A stretch of 64,000 bases of DNA from Annona cherimola. Taxonomy: Eukaryota > Streptophyta > Magnoliopsida > Magnoliales > Annonaceae. Each line of letters opens with the position of its first letter. Positions within the stretch are counted from its first letter, which is position 1. The notes under the pieces were generated by a model that saw only the letters and a program-made list of their open reading frames with translations, did not search any database and was not told the origin of the DNA. The DNA lies in NCBI GenBank assembly GCA_030490835.1, contig CM059975.1, forward strand, positions 50,521,174 through 50,585,173, read 5' to 3'. Shown one piece after another: positions 20,543 through 32,283 of this stretch. A program made the position numbers and the translations under genes.

Positions 20543-20560
20543 TGGCGCCGTTGCCGGGGA
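20543..20560 (+). other. A1 primer binding site (Asp-tRNA type)
   Basis: TGGCGCCGTTGCCGGGGA, the usual Athila/Tat primer site, 6 bp after the LTR end. Confidence 0.92.
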
Positions 20561-20711
20561 ACTGTTTAACCAATTATATTTAGTTTTATTGCTTTCTTGC
20601 ATAATTCTGTAGAACATCTTCTTTTCATTAGTTCTTTTAGATTAGAATTTCTTTTCTTTTTCTTTCTGCTAGTTCAAATTCATTGGTTTTTGCAGAGTTA
20701 TCTCATATTGC

Positions 20712-21384
20712 ATGCACCGAGGCAGAGCCGGAAAGGAGACTGTCATCCCTTTTGATCCAGAACCCGAAAGAACCTATTTGAGAAGGCGCTGAAAGAGCAA
20801 GGAGGCTAGAAACCAACAGCATACGATGAAGCGTATCGAGAACCAAGGCGATAATGTCCATGCAAACCAGCTGGAAAACCAGAGGATCGAGATCCTGAAT
20901 CATCCACCTCGAGATGATTTGGACCAGCCAATTTGGGATCTGATTGCGCTTAGCCAAAATGCTGTTCAGACTAGCATTGCACCTCCTCCGATCGACACCA
21001 ACAATTTTGAAATCAAACCGGTGATTTTCCTTATGCTCCAACCTATCGGGCAGTTTGGAGGTCTTGCATCTGAAGACCCACACCGCCATCTGCGGAATTT
21101 TCGGCAGATTATGAACACCTTCAAGCAGAACGGAGTCTCCGACAAAGCGATGCGACTTCAAATGTTTCCATTTTCTCTGCGTGACCGAGCTTTCGAGTGG
21201 CTAGACTCTATGCCACCTAACTCCGTCAACACATGGAATGACTTGGCTCAGAAATTCTTAGAAAAATACTTTCCGCCAGCCAAGTTAGCCAAGCTGAGAA
21301 TGGATATAGTCTCGTTCAAGCAACACGGCGAGGAGACCCTATCAGAGGCATGTGATCGTTTCAAAGACCTGCTCCGAAAGTGCC
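20712..21384 (+). pseudogene. gag: A1 Gag, N-terminal part (broken and interrupted)
   Basis: Athila-type Gag. The ATG at 20712 opens the frame with the expected start region (MHRGRAGKET, then IPFDPE), but an in-frame TGA is at 20790-20792; the frame then stays open from 20793 to the insertion. The region around 21060-21384 is the retrotrans_gag capsid domain (GLASEDPHRHLRNF, RDRAFEWLDSMP, LAQKFLEKYFPPAK, SEACDRFKDLL). Copia C2 entered after codon Lys-Cys; the capsid resumes at 30079 with the next residues of the same domain. Confidence 0.88.
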
Positions 21385-23080
21385 TGTTGGTCCTGAGTTA
21401 ATGGCAATTACCCAAGAGGAGAGGGGTGATTGGGTATTTAAAAATTTTCAACTTAAACAGAAACTTTATCCTGGATTAATTCAGTTCCCTTTTATGAAGA
21501 AGCAAATGGAAAGCAATATAGAGTAGATAACAGAAATAAATATCAACAAATAAGATTTTATAGTGGTTTGAGCAACCTTCCCTACTCCACTCTTCCAAGC
21601 TCACACCTCTTATGACTTGGGTTTCACTATGTATTTCACAAATATAACTAGAGTCACTGCTCTCTTCTAGATTCCAGCTCTAGGGGGCATCAACAATTCA
21701 CAGCATAAGTAGGTGACGAGTTCCACTCCAATCACACACTACTTTGCTTACACTTAATCTTAGTTACCCAAACTAAATCAAGTTCAATACAACAAGAAAT
21801 AACAAAAGAAAGTTTTTACACGTTACTGTTGTGTAGAGGTAGATTTGGCGTAGAGAAGAACTTGTAACGTAGGCTTAATGATTCAGCAAGCAACTCTTGG
21901 CAGTTTGGAAGCAAGGTTCTTCTTCTAGATGTTGGCTTGATTACTTAATGCTCTTAGATATGGGAGTTATGCTCATTTAATGAATTCTCAGGTACCCTCC
22001 TCATTCATATTGAATGTCTTATATAATTTGCGAGGGAATCCGAACGTTTGGAGGTAGGTGGTGCGCATTTAATGCGCCAACGTTCAAAATTTTTTGACTG
22101 TTGCAACCCAAGTCGCGGGTGGAGTCGACTTCGGGTGCGACTTCGTCCAAGTTGCAGATGTAGTCGACTTTGGGTGCGACTTTGCCTGTTCGCAGCTTCT
22201 TCAAGTTCCAGTCTGGGTCAACATGGTCCTCGACTTGACCCAAGTTGCAGGTGAAGTCGAATTCGGGTGCAACTTCACTTCTTCAGCTTGCTAGTTGAAC
22301 TTGAAATCTTTAGAGATGACTTTGATTACTTGATTTTCTTCATATTGATTGTTCTCCCTTGATTTATATCTCTTTGGAACACTGTATGATTATTTACATA
22401 GAAAACTTTGGATTCCTTTTCTTGAGTTCTTGAGTACTTGAATCTTGTAATGCATGGAAGATGTTCGAGTAAGTGTTCATGATCCAATATGATGGATTCA
22501 TGCAACCCTGATTGCTTTGATTCTCCATTTGATCTTCATTTGAGTGTTTGAGTTGTCTTGATCTTCATCTCCACTCAAATCTGTCATTGAATTAACTCGT
22601 TCAGCAATTTCCGGACTAAACTCGAAGCTGAAGTTGACTTGGTCTACGACTTCACCCAAGTTGCATGCGGAGTCGACTTGGGATGCGACTTCGGCAGCTC
22701 TCATCCCCGATTTCAACTCTGGATGAAAATGACGCCTCAAAGTCGAAGCTGGAGTCGACTTAGTCTGCGACTTCACCCAAGTCGCATGCGAAGTCGATTT
22801 CGTTTGCGACTTCGGTAGCTTGGTTCCCCGTTTTCAACTCTGGACGAAAATGACGAGCTGAAGTCGTTACTGGAGTCAACTTGGGGATAGACTTGGCCTA
22901 AGTCGATGCCTGAGTCGACTTGGAAATCAACTTGACTTTTCATGCTTCATATTCTTCATTTTTATAACCTTCAATCATCTCACAAACATGTTAGTAACCA
23001 ACACTTACTCAAATTGGTTTGTTAAGGCCCAACAATCTCCTTGGAAATCGACTTGGCTTATTTTCCACATGTTTCTAACA
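21385..23080 (-). repeat. C2 3' LTR
   Basis: 1,696 bp, ends TGTTGG (plus strand, left) and CTAACA (right, changed from CCAACA). TATATAA-type box on the minus strand at about 22019-22025. AGTCGACT-type repeats at about 22110-22270 and 22630-22930. Confidence 0.92.
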
Positions 23081-23403
23081 ATCTCCCCCTTTTTGATGAT
23101 TGACAAAACTGATTTGAGTATATACCTTTCAATGTCTTTAAAACAAACCATTTTTGCATTTTGATTTTTAACATATATTTCCAATAAATCACAAGTTAAA
23201 AAAACATGAGTTTAACATACATATTTCTTCCAATTTATCACAAGTTAAAAACATTCATACAAACATTTAAGACTTAAAACTATTCATACACGCATTTAAA
23301 ATGGAGACTCAAATCCCGATCTCTTCTCCCCTTTTTTGTCAATTTATCAAAAAATGGCGAGGTTGCTCCCCCTGAACCTGTGCTCCCCCCAGCTTGTGCT
23401 TAT
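23081..23403 (-). other. C2 3' region with several polypurine tracts and ORF3 scar
   Basis: Read on the minus strand, pol is followed within 60 bp by AAGCACAAGCTGGGGGGAGC and GGGGGAGCAACCTC, which match the Pro/Glu linker coding part of ORF3 in C3 (near 52921-52945) and C1 (near 13321-13335), and then by a copy of the ORF3 stop region and upstream polypurine tract (near 23325-23345). The tract next to the LTR is at 23081-23094. So the ORF3 was deleted, not always absent. Confidence 0.7.
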
Positions 23404-26400
23404 CTAAGTTAATTCAAGCATACCCATATCATTTTTAATTTTATAAAAGGGTTCTTTTGCTAGAAGTTTGGTGAATATATCTGTAATTTGATCTTCTGTT
23501 CTTACATATTCCAAACATATATCATGATTTTCTAGATGTTCTCTAATAAAGTGATGTCTAAGGTCTATATGCTTGGTCCTAGAATACAATACTAGATTTT
23601 TAGTTAAACATATGACACTTGTATTATCACATCTAATAGGTATATCTTTAAAATTCATGTCATAGTCCCTAAGTTATTGTTTCATCCAAAGCAATTGAGC
23701 ACAACAGCTCCCGGCGACAATATATTCGGCTTCCGCCGTAGATAGAGCAACACTAGTTTGTTTTCTTGAGAACCATGAAACCAACATGTTCCCAAGAAAC
23801 TAACATGTTCCACTAGTGCTTTTTCTATCTACCTTGTGCCCGGCAAAATCCACATCCGAGTAGCCGATTAGATCAAAATTAGAACCCTTTGGATACCAAA
23901 GTCCTATGTTGGTAGTATCTACTAAATATCTGAAAATTCTTTTTACAGCTACCAAGTGTGATTCTTTTGGACATGATTGAAATCTAGAACACATACACAC
24001 ACTAAACAATATATCAGGCCTAGAAGCAGTTAAATATAATAAAGAACCTATCATGCTTCTATATAATTTTAAATCGACTGGTTTGCCTTTCTTGTCCTTA
24101 TTAATTTTAATGATTGAGCTCATAGGTGTGTTTGCCCCTTTGCTATTTTTCATGCCAAACTTCTTTAACATTTCTTTGATGTAATTAGACTGGTTTTTGA
24201 AGATCCCTTCACTTGATTGTTTAATTTGTAGTCCAAGGAAGAAATTCAGCTCCCCCATCATACTCATCTCAAATTCTTTCTGCACAAGCTCAGAAAATTC
24301 TTGACAAAGAATCTCATTAGTAGCACCAAAAATAATGTCATCAACATAAATTTGAATAATCAAGATATCTTTTTCTTTGTACTTGATAAACAAAGTGGTT
24401 TCTACCTTTTCCTTTTGGAAGTCATGATCAATAAAAAATTTGCTTAATCTCTCATATCAAGCTCTTGGGGCTTTTTTAATCCATACAATGCTTTGGTTAA
24501 TTTGTATACAAATTTAGATTGATCTTTCTCCTCAAATCCAGGTGGTTGTTCAACATACACCTCTTCATTTATATAACTATTCAGAAATGCACTTTTAACA
24601 TCCATTTGGAACAATTTAAAGTTCATGTGAGATGCAAAAGCTAGTAAGATACGAATGACTTCTAATCTAGCAACCGGAGCATAGGATTCCTCAAAGTCTA
24701 TTCTCTCTTCTTGTGAGTATCCCTTTGCCACAATTTTAGCTTTGTTTCTCACCACAAGTCCACTTTCATCTAATTTGTTCCTAAAGATCCATTTTGTGCC
24801 AATGACAATGCAATCTTTTGGTCTTAGAACAAGATGCCAAACTTGGTTTCTTTCAAATTGATTTAATTCCTCTTGCATTGCTATGATCCAGTTTTCATCA
24901 TCAAGGGCTTGGTCTATAGTGGATGGTTCAATTTTGGATAAAAGGCGTATTGTCCACAAATATTTTGTTTTGACCTTCTAGTCTTTACACCTTCATAGAC
25001 ATTCCCTATAACTTGTTCAGTTGGATGATATTTTTGAACTTTAAATCAGTTGGAGGTTTGTAAGAGTTATTACCTTTACTTACCCTTTCCTCCATGGATT
25101 CTTCTTGTTTCTCTATATGCAATTTTTCAAGGCTACTTGTAATCTCATCTGCATCACTTAATTCATCTTTTCTTTTGAAGCATGGATTAGATTCATAAAA
25201 AACAACATGTATCGACTGTTCTACAACTTGGTTCCTTTTATTGAAGACTCTATATGCTTTGCTATTTGATGAGTAACCAAGGAATATTGCCTCATCACTC
25301 TTAGTATCTAGTTTTCCCAAGTTGGTTATACCATTGTTCAAAACATAGCATGTGCATCCAAAAGCATAAAAATAAGAAATATTTGGTTTTCTTCCTTTCC
25401 ATAGCTCATATGGGGTCTTTTTCAAGATAGCTCTAATGGTAACTTGATTCAACACATGACAAGCTGTACTTACAGCTTCACGCCAAATTTTGTTGGATAA
25501 TTTACTCTCATTTAGCATTGTTCTAGCCATCTCTTGTATGGTTCTATTTTTTCTTTCTACCACTCGATTTTGTTGTGGAGTTATTGGTGCAGAAACTATG
25601 TGGTGAATTTCTTTTTCATTGCATAATTCTATGAATCGTTTATTTTCAAACTCACCACCATGATCACTTCTAATAGTCATAATAGTACTTTGTTTTTCAT
25701 TTTGCACCAAATTTACAAAAGTTGCAAACATAGAGAAGGCTTCATCTTTGCTAGCTAAGAGAATTACCCATGTGAATCTTGAAAAATCATCAACTATTAC
25801 AAACACATATTTCTTTCCACCAATGGTTAAAATGTCGGATGACCCATATAGATCCATGTGTAGTAATTCAAGTGGCCTAATGGTGAAAATTTCCTTTTTG
25901 GTAGAGAAAGATATTTTAGGTTATTTTGACAATTGACATGCCTTGCAAATTTTATCTTTGTCATATTTCAATTTAGGCAATCCTTCTACCAAACTCTTCT
26001 TCCATAGGGTCTTTATATTTGTCATGTTTATATGCCCAAGCCTCTTATGCCAAACCCATGGATTATTGTCAATGGTCATTAGACATTTACCATCTAGTTC
26101 ATCAAGTGAAACCAAATATACATTTTCATATCTTTTTCCGCTAAACATGATATGTTCTCCATCAAATACATAACATATAGATGATTCAAACATAACCTTA
26201 TATTCTTTGTCATATAATTGGCTAATACTTATTAAATTGTGCTTGAGTCCTTCAACAAATAATACATCTTCCATACATGCATTTGAAATACTATTAATAT
26301 TTCCTTTACCTTTAATTTTACCTTTCTCATTGTTTTCAAAAGTAACAGTTCCATCGTTGCAAGGCTTGAGTTTATGAAATAACCTTCTTTCTCCAGTCAT

Positions 26401-26475
26401 ATGCCTTGAGCAACCACTATCCATGAACCAAACATTGCTTGCCTTTGCCTTGAAACATATCTGAAAAATAAACAA
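23404..26475 (-). pseudogene. pol: C2 Pol polyprotein (broken)
   Basis: Copia order on the minus strand. Protease keeps Asp-Ser-Gly (WFMDSG, about residue 19 of the frame opened at 26475). Integrase: HHCC finger (HKRLGH ... CKAC), a Gln to stop at about 25921, then the catalytic core with MDLYG, SDHGGEF and VVERKNR. A one-base deletion near 25030 shifts the frame; RT starts again near 24959, is shifted again near 24460, where a Trp codon is also TGA, and carries YVDDIIFG in the 24393 segment. RNase H: SDVDFAG, then a Gln to TAG near 23803, and the last part from 23658 to 23404 (RCDNTSV, TEDQITDIFTK). Breaks were judged against C1. Confidence 0.9.
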
Positions 26476-26482
26476 ATAAATC

Positions 26483-28344
26483 TTATCTCTTTGGTACCCA
26501 TTTTATGGGTCCTTTTGGGTTAGTAAATTGATTTAATCTTTATTGTTCTATCTTTGAAAGCCCAAATCTTGTGTTTCTTGGAACCCAAACTAATTTTGCA
26601 CCATGGTCATATAGTTTCTTAAAGTTGCATCTATGAATTTTGTGACCCATCTTGTTGCAAAAATTACAAGTCATTGGTAATCTAGGAGTAGGCCTCCAAG
26701 TAGGTAGTGGTTCAAAAGTTGGCCTTTTGGTCCAAACAACTCGTTTCCCTTTAGGTATGTAAATAGGTGCAGTTTTGGTTTAATTTTTCCCAAGTATTGG
26801 CACGTTCGATTTGCCGCTTTCTCTTTGCTCAAATGTGGAGTATCCAAGACCTCTTTTATTGTTTTGAGAGGTCATGTTCAGAAATATTTTCACATTTTCT
26901 CCTGAATTAGAGAATTTAGCTAATGATTCATTTAAGGATTCATTCTCCTTTTTCAATTTTTCTACTTCCTTCAATAGTAGTTCATTTTCTTCTTTCAGTT
27001 TTGATGTACTTTCAGCTAGTTTTTCATTTACAATAATGATGGAATTGCATTGTTGTCTCTTTAATGATAACTTGTTTCCTAGTTTTTTGATTTCCTAATA
27101 TAATGAATCATATGCATATTGTAATTCCTCTAATTCAGCACATTTGAGATATTCTTGAATAGAAGAATAAGTAGATTGAGAATGACAAAATTTGGAAGTT
27201 ACCTCTTCATTACTTGTGCATTTTGTTGAAGTGGTTTGCTCTTCCAAAATTTTCGTTAAGTTCAAATTTTCTTCTTGCTCAATCCGAGCCATGCAGCAAA
27301 TTCTTGCACAATTTGCTGCTTCAAAATCATTGGTTGAAGAGCTACTTGTTGATGACGTTTCTTCATTCACGTACATTCTTCTTCCCTTTGGCCTTTGGAA
27401 TTTTTTGCTTTCATATCTTTCCTTCCTTTCTTGATGATCCTTTGATCTTTCTTCCGGTGTAGGACATTGAGCTTGCATATGTTCCATACCACCGCATCTA
27501 TAGCACTTTGTAATCTCCTTCTTCTTCTCTTTTCGTGGTCTTTCTTTGAAATCTTTGAAGTTCTTTCTTTTCTCACAAACTGTCGAAATTTGCGTGTAAG
27601 TAATGCAATGTCTTCATCATTGTTGTGAGATGAGGAGGTGGACTCATCCGAGTTATGTGCCGCTTTCAATGCAATGACTCTTTTGCCTTTGTGGTGATCT
27701 TCATTTCTTCTCTTGATTAGCTCATGTGATATTAATGAGCTAATAAGGTCTTCTAGCTTCAATGTATTGAGTTCCTTGGCTTCTTCTATCGCAGTAATCT
27801 TTGGAGTCCAAGATTCTGGTAGAGCTCTTAAGATTTTCATGACCTGTTCAGATTCAGAAATTTCTTTTCCTAGACCTTTCAAGGCGTTAGTAATTTTAGA
27901 GAATCTAACAAACATTTCAGAAATATTTTCTGTATCTAGCATTCTAAAGCTTTCCAACTCTCCGATCAAAATATTTCTCCTTATCCCTTGGACTTGAGAA
28001 GTTCCTTCATAGATAGATGTTAATGTATCCCATATTTCTTTTGCAGTTAGAGAAGAGGATACTCTATCATATTCAGAAGCAGTAAGAGCACAAAACAGTG
28101 AGTTCATAGCTTTAGCATTGCTCTTAACAATTTTTACTTCCTCATCGGTCCATTTGGAAGCTCTTTCATCGATTGGCAAAGTCACACCGTCTTGGATAGC
28201 AATCCAAGAGTCCATATTTGTAGCCATGATGAGTTGTTTCATACGTAGCTTCCAATAGTCGAACTTGTTCCCATCAAACAATGGTGGCCTAGTAAAAGAT
28301 TGGCCTTCGGCAAAAACGGGAACGGAAGTAGATTGGGATGCCAT
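26483..28344 (-). pseudogene. gag: C2 Gag polyprotein (frameshifted)
   Basis: Starts at Met 28344 (MASQSTSVPVFAEGQS). Residues 1-about 290 are open to 27367; the frame then shifts near 27500, just before the first zinc knuckle (CX2CX4HX4C around 27477-27515), continuing as 27487-27095 and, after another break, 26974-26780. A second intact-looking knuckle beginning CNFCNKMGHK is near 26640-26675. The frame ends at TAA 26483-26485. The capsid and coiled-coil regions match C1 and C3. Confidence 0.88.
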
Positions 28345-28375
28345 ATCAAAAGATCTCTGTGGTAAAACTCAAAGA

Positions 28376-28390
28376 CCCGCTTTGATACCA
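28376..28390 (-). other. C2 primer binding site (Met-tRNA type)
   Basis: Minus strand TGGTATCAAAGCGGG, 2 bp from the 5' LTR end at 28393. Confidence 0.88.
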
Positions 28391-28392
28391 CT

Positions 28393-30078
28393 TGTTGGTC
28401 CCGAGTTAATGGTGATTACCCAAGAGGGGAGGGGTGAATTGGGTATTTAAAAATTTTCAACTTAAACAGAAACTTTACCCCGGATTAATTCAGTTCCCTT
28501 TTATGAAGAAGCAAATGGAAAGTAATATAGAGTAGAGAACATAAATAAATATCAACAAACAAGATTTTATAGTGGTTCGGGCAACCTTCCCTACTCCACT
28601 CTTCCAAGCTCACACCTCTTGTGACTTGGGTTCCACTATGTATTTCACAAATACAACTAGAGCCACTGCTTTCTTCTAGATTCCAGCTCTAGGGGGCATA
28701 AACAAATCGCAGCACAACTAGGTGATGAGTTCCACTCCAATCACACACTACTTTGCTTACACTTGATCTTAGTTACCCAAACTAAATTAAGTTCAATATA
28801 ACAAGAAATAACAAAAGAAAGTTTCTGCACGTTACTGTTGTGTAGAGGAAGATTTGCCACAGAGAAGAACTTGTAACGTAGGCTTAATGATTCAGCAAAC
28901 AGCTCTTGGCAGTTTGAAAGCAAGGTTCTTCTTCTAGATGTTGGCTTGATCACTTAATGCTCTTAGAGATGGGAGTTATGCTCATTTAATGAATTCTCAG
29001 CTACCCTCCTCATTCATATTGAATGTCTTATATAATTTGCGAGGGAATCCGAACGTTTGGAGGTAGGTGGCGCGTATTTAATGCGCCAACGTTCGAAAAG
29101 TTTCCGACTGTTGCGACCCAAGTCGCAGGTGGAGTCGACTTCGGGTGCGACTTCGTCCAAGTCGCAGATGGAGTCGACTTCAAGTTGGACTTCGCCTGTT
29201 CGCAGCTTCTTCAAGTTCCAGTCTGGGTCGACTTAGTCCTCGACTTGACCCAAGTCGCAGGTGAAGTTGACTTCGGGTGCGATTTCACTTCTTCAGCTTG
29301 CTAGTTGAACTTGAAATCTTCAGAGATGACTTTGATCACTTGATTTTCTTCATATTGATTGTTCTCCCTTGATTTATATCTCTTTAGAACACTGTATGAT
29401 TATTTACATAGAAAACCTTGGATTCCTTTTCTTGAGTTCTTGAGTACTTGAATCTTGGAATGCATGGAAGATGTCTGAGTAAGTGTTCATGATCCAACAT
29501 GATGGATTCATGCAACCCTGATTGCTTTGATTCTCCATTTGATCTTCATTTGAGTGTTTGAGTTGTCTTGATCTTCATCTCCACTAAAATCTGCAATTGA
29601 ATTAACTCGTTCAGCAATTTCCGCTCTGAAATCGAAGCTGGAGTCAACTAGGTCTGCGACTTCACCCAAGTCGCATGCAGAGTCGACTTGGGATGCGACT
29701 TCGGCAGCTCTCGTCCCCGATTTCAACTCTGGATGAAAATGACGCCTCGAAGTCGAAGCTGGCGTCGACTTGGTCTGCGATTCACCCAAGTCACATGCGG
29801 AGTCGACTTCGTTTGTGACTTCGGTAGCTTGGTTCCCTGTTTTCAACTCTGGACGAAAATGACGAGCTGAAGTTGCTACTGGAGTCGACTTGGGGATCGA
29901 CTTGGCCTAAGCGATGCCTGAGTCGACTTGGAAATTGACTTGACTTTTCATGCTTCATATTCTTCATTTTTATAACCTTCAATCATCTTCACAAATATGT
30001 TAGTAATCAACACTTACTCAAATTTGTTTGTTAATCATCAAAACATAAACTTGGCTTATTTTCCAGATGTTTCCAAGA
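28393..30078 (-). repeat. C2 5' LTR
   Basis: 1,686 bp from TGTTGGTCCC (plus strand) to CCAAGA, where the last bases have changed from CCAACA. Contains the AGTCGACT array and a TATATAA-type box near 29029-29035 on the minus strand. Clearly the partner of 21385-23080. Confidence 0.92.
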
Positions 30079-30748
30079 CTGCCCGCATCATGGAATTCAG
30101 CCATGGGTACAAATTCTAATTTTCTATAACGGTCTCCAGGATTCCACCCGTCACATGGTGGATTCTTCCTCGAACGGATCTCTGCTACGAAAAAGCTATC
30201 AGGAATCATACGCCCTGCTCGAAAACATGGTGGCCAACACTTATCAATTGCCATCAGACAGAAGCAGAGGTGCAGGTCTACTCCAACTGGACGCAGTTTC
30301 ATCGATAAAGGCCCACATTGACGCTTTGTCCCGGCAAATTCAGAACTTGTCTAGGCCAGCCAACGTCAGTGCATTAGGGACGTCAACACCACAGCAGTCA
30401 ACAGCAGCAGACATATGCACATGGTGTGGTGAATTCGGCCATCCCAGTGATGAATGTGCCTCCAACCCGGAGTCCATTAATTACGTGGGAAATTTTCAGA
30501 GAAACCCAACTAATCAATATGGAAACAACTACAACCAAGGTTGGAGAAATCATCCTAACTTCTCATGGAACAACCAGATGAGGCCGAATCAGCCGCCTGG
30601 ATTCCCGCAGAAGCAGCCGCAGCAACAACCCACAAGACCAATGCAGTTCACTCCACCACCGCGAGAAGAAAAGAAATCGGATATGGAAAATCTCTTCATG
30701 CAGTTTATGCAATCCCAGATCACGACGAATAGGAACTTGGAAGCTTAG
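30079..30748 (+). pseudogene. gag: A1 Gag, C-terminal part after C2
   Basis: Continues the capsid domain in frame (Pro-His-His-Gly, then WVQILIFYNGLQ). The Athila signature SNGSLLRKS follows, then a CX2CX4HX4C zinc knuckle (CTWCGEFGHPSDEC, about 30417-30458) and an Asn/Gln/Pro-rich region. The frame stops at TAG 30746-30748, where a Gln codon is expected from the family; the text continues after it. Confidence 0.88.
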
Positions 30749-31787
30749 ATAGGCCAACTGGCCTCAGCCCTGAACAACCGACCACCAGGATCGTTACCGA
30801 GCGACACCGAGCAAAACCCGAAAGGCAAAGGCAAAGAACAAGTCGAAGCAGTCACATTGCGTAGTGGAAAGCAGTTACCAGACCCAACTCCACCAGAGTT
30901 GGTGACTGAACCCACTAACCCTCTGATTCAGCAATCAAAGGAGACAAAGGAACCAACTGCAACTCAGAATCAAACAGATGCTGAAATCACCACAAATCCA
31001 AGGCCGCCTCCTCCATTTCCTTAGCGAATCGAAAAATCTAAAAAGGAGGGCCAGTTCAAGAAATTTCTCGAGGGACTGAAGTAGCTGCACATTAATATAC
31101 CTCTCGTCGAAGCCTTAGAAAAAATGCTGAGCTACGCCAAATTCATGAAAGATGTGCTATAAAAAAAGGCGGTTGACCAAATTTGAGACAGTGGCGCTAA
31201 TAAAGGAAACTAGTGCAAGGGTGCAGAGGAAGCTACCTCCTAAACTCAAGGACCCAGGGAGTTTCACAATCCCGTGCACAATTGGCAACCAGTATTTTGG
31301 GAGAGCATTATGAGACTTGGGAGCCAGCATTAATCTCATGCCCAAGTCCATTTTCAGAAAGTTGGGCCTCGGGGAAGCTCGACCTACCACCGTGACGCTA
31401 CAACTAGCGGATCGATCCATTACATACCCAGAAGGTATTATTGAGGATGTCCTTGTCAAGGTGGACAAATTCAATTTTCCAGCAGATTTTATTATCTTAG
31501 ATTATGAAGAAGATCGAGACGTACCCATTATTCTCGGTCGGCCTTTTCTAGCAACGGGCAATGCGATAATCAATGTACGAGCCGGAGACTTAACCATGCA
31601 GGTGCAGAATGAAAAAGTTACATTCAAAGTGCTAAAGCCTATACACAGCCCGACTAACCCAGAGGATTGCTTAAGGGTTGATATGGGCAATTCAGAGGTT
31701 AAAAAGCTGCCTCAAGCTAGTTTTGAGGAAGACCAAGAGGAGATTGTGAATAGGGGCCATAAATTATCAGTCGGTGTTAAAGACTGA
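30749..31787 (+). pseudogene. A1 gag-pol linker and aspartic protease (broken)
   Basis: Gag tail with the Athila TLRSGK motif near 30858, broken by TAG at 31022 and 31081 and TAA near 31159, then a frame change. The protease segment reads KLPPKLKDPGSFTIPC, then the active site Asp-Leu-Gly-Ala-Ser at 31314-31328, with a TGA (31311-31313) in the codon just before the catalytic Asp. Flap and hydrophobic strands follow (VTLQLADRS, IILGRPFLATGNAI) up to the stop at 31785-31787. The catalytic Asp itself is kept. Confidence 0.85.
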
Positions 31788-32160
31788 CTCGCTGGTTACA
31801 TCAGTCCTAAACAAATAACTGAGCCGTTGGGAAGTCAAGACATGAATATTAAAGCTAATAAAGGAATAGGGGAGTTTGCATTTGATTAAACTGGAAATTT
31901 TCATGTCAAAATACCCCTATCTAATAGGTCGAAAAATAAAATTTGGCACAACTTCATGAAACGATGGGCTAAGAGCAGTTCGGAACTTCCAGGTTGCAGC
32001 CCTATTGACCAGGAGTTCGAGGTGGTGAAATTGAAAAAGGACTGAATAATAGAAACGTCGTGCTGAGGACGTTAAGCTTAGCGCTGAATGGGAGGCAACC
32101 CATTGTTTGGTTCCAGTTTGATTTGCAATTTTTTTAATATTTTTTCTTTTTCTTTTTGTT
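31788..32160 (+). other. A1 pol end remnant; RT to integrase deleted
   Basis: No RT, RNase H or integrase motif is present. The segment from about 31895 reads as the end of pol in broken frames, and 32060-32102 carries the conserved Athila post-pol stretch (GACGTTAAG ... GGGAGGCAACCCA). The deletion therefore joins the region just after protease to the last part of pol. Confidence 0.65.
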
Positions 32161-32174
32161 TCTTTAAAAAAAAT

Positions 32175-32283
32175 GGCACCTAGGCGCCGAAGAGGGGCGT
32201 CCCGGCACCTTTAGTAACTTCCTGAAGAACACGGGCGCCCCGGCGCCGGGTCGTGGACAGCACGACCCGAACGACCTATAAAG
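32175..32283 (+). promoter_or_regulatory. A1 internal GGCGCC module with TATA box
   Basis: GGCACCTAGGCGCC at 32175-32188, GGGCGCCCCGGCGCC near 32233-32247, then TATAAAG at 32277-32283. Order and motif match the A1 LTR promoter (19206-19546). Promoter activity is inferred. Confidence 0.5.

Larger units (their letters stand above)
21385..30078 (-). mobile_element. Sirevirus-type Ty1/copia retrotransposon C2 (reverse), without ORF3
   Basis: 8,694 bp on the minus strand. 5' LTR 28393-30078, primer site 28376-28390, gag 28344 down to 26483, pol 26475 down to 23404, short 3' region with several polypurine tracts, 3' LTR 23080 down to 21385. Target duplication GTGCC (21380-21384) against CTGCC (30079-30083), one mismatch. 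Same family as C1 but with more diverged LTRs. The third ORF and internal palindrome array seen in C1 and C3 are missing, leaving a small scar (23081-23403). Gag and pol have several breaks. Confidence 0.93.
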
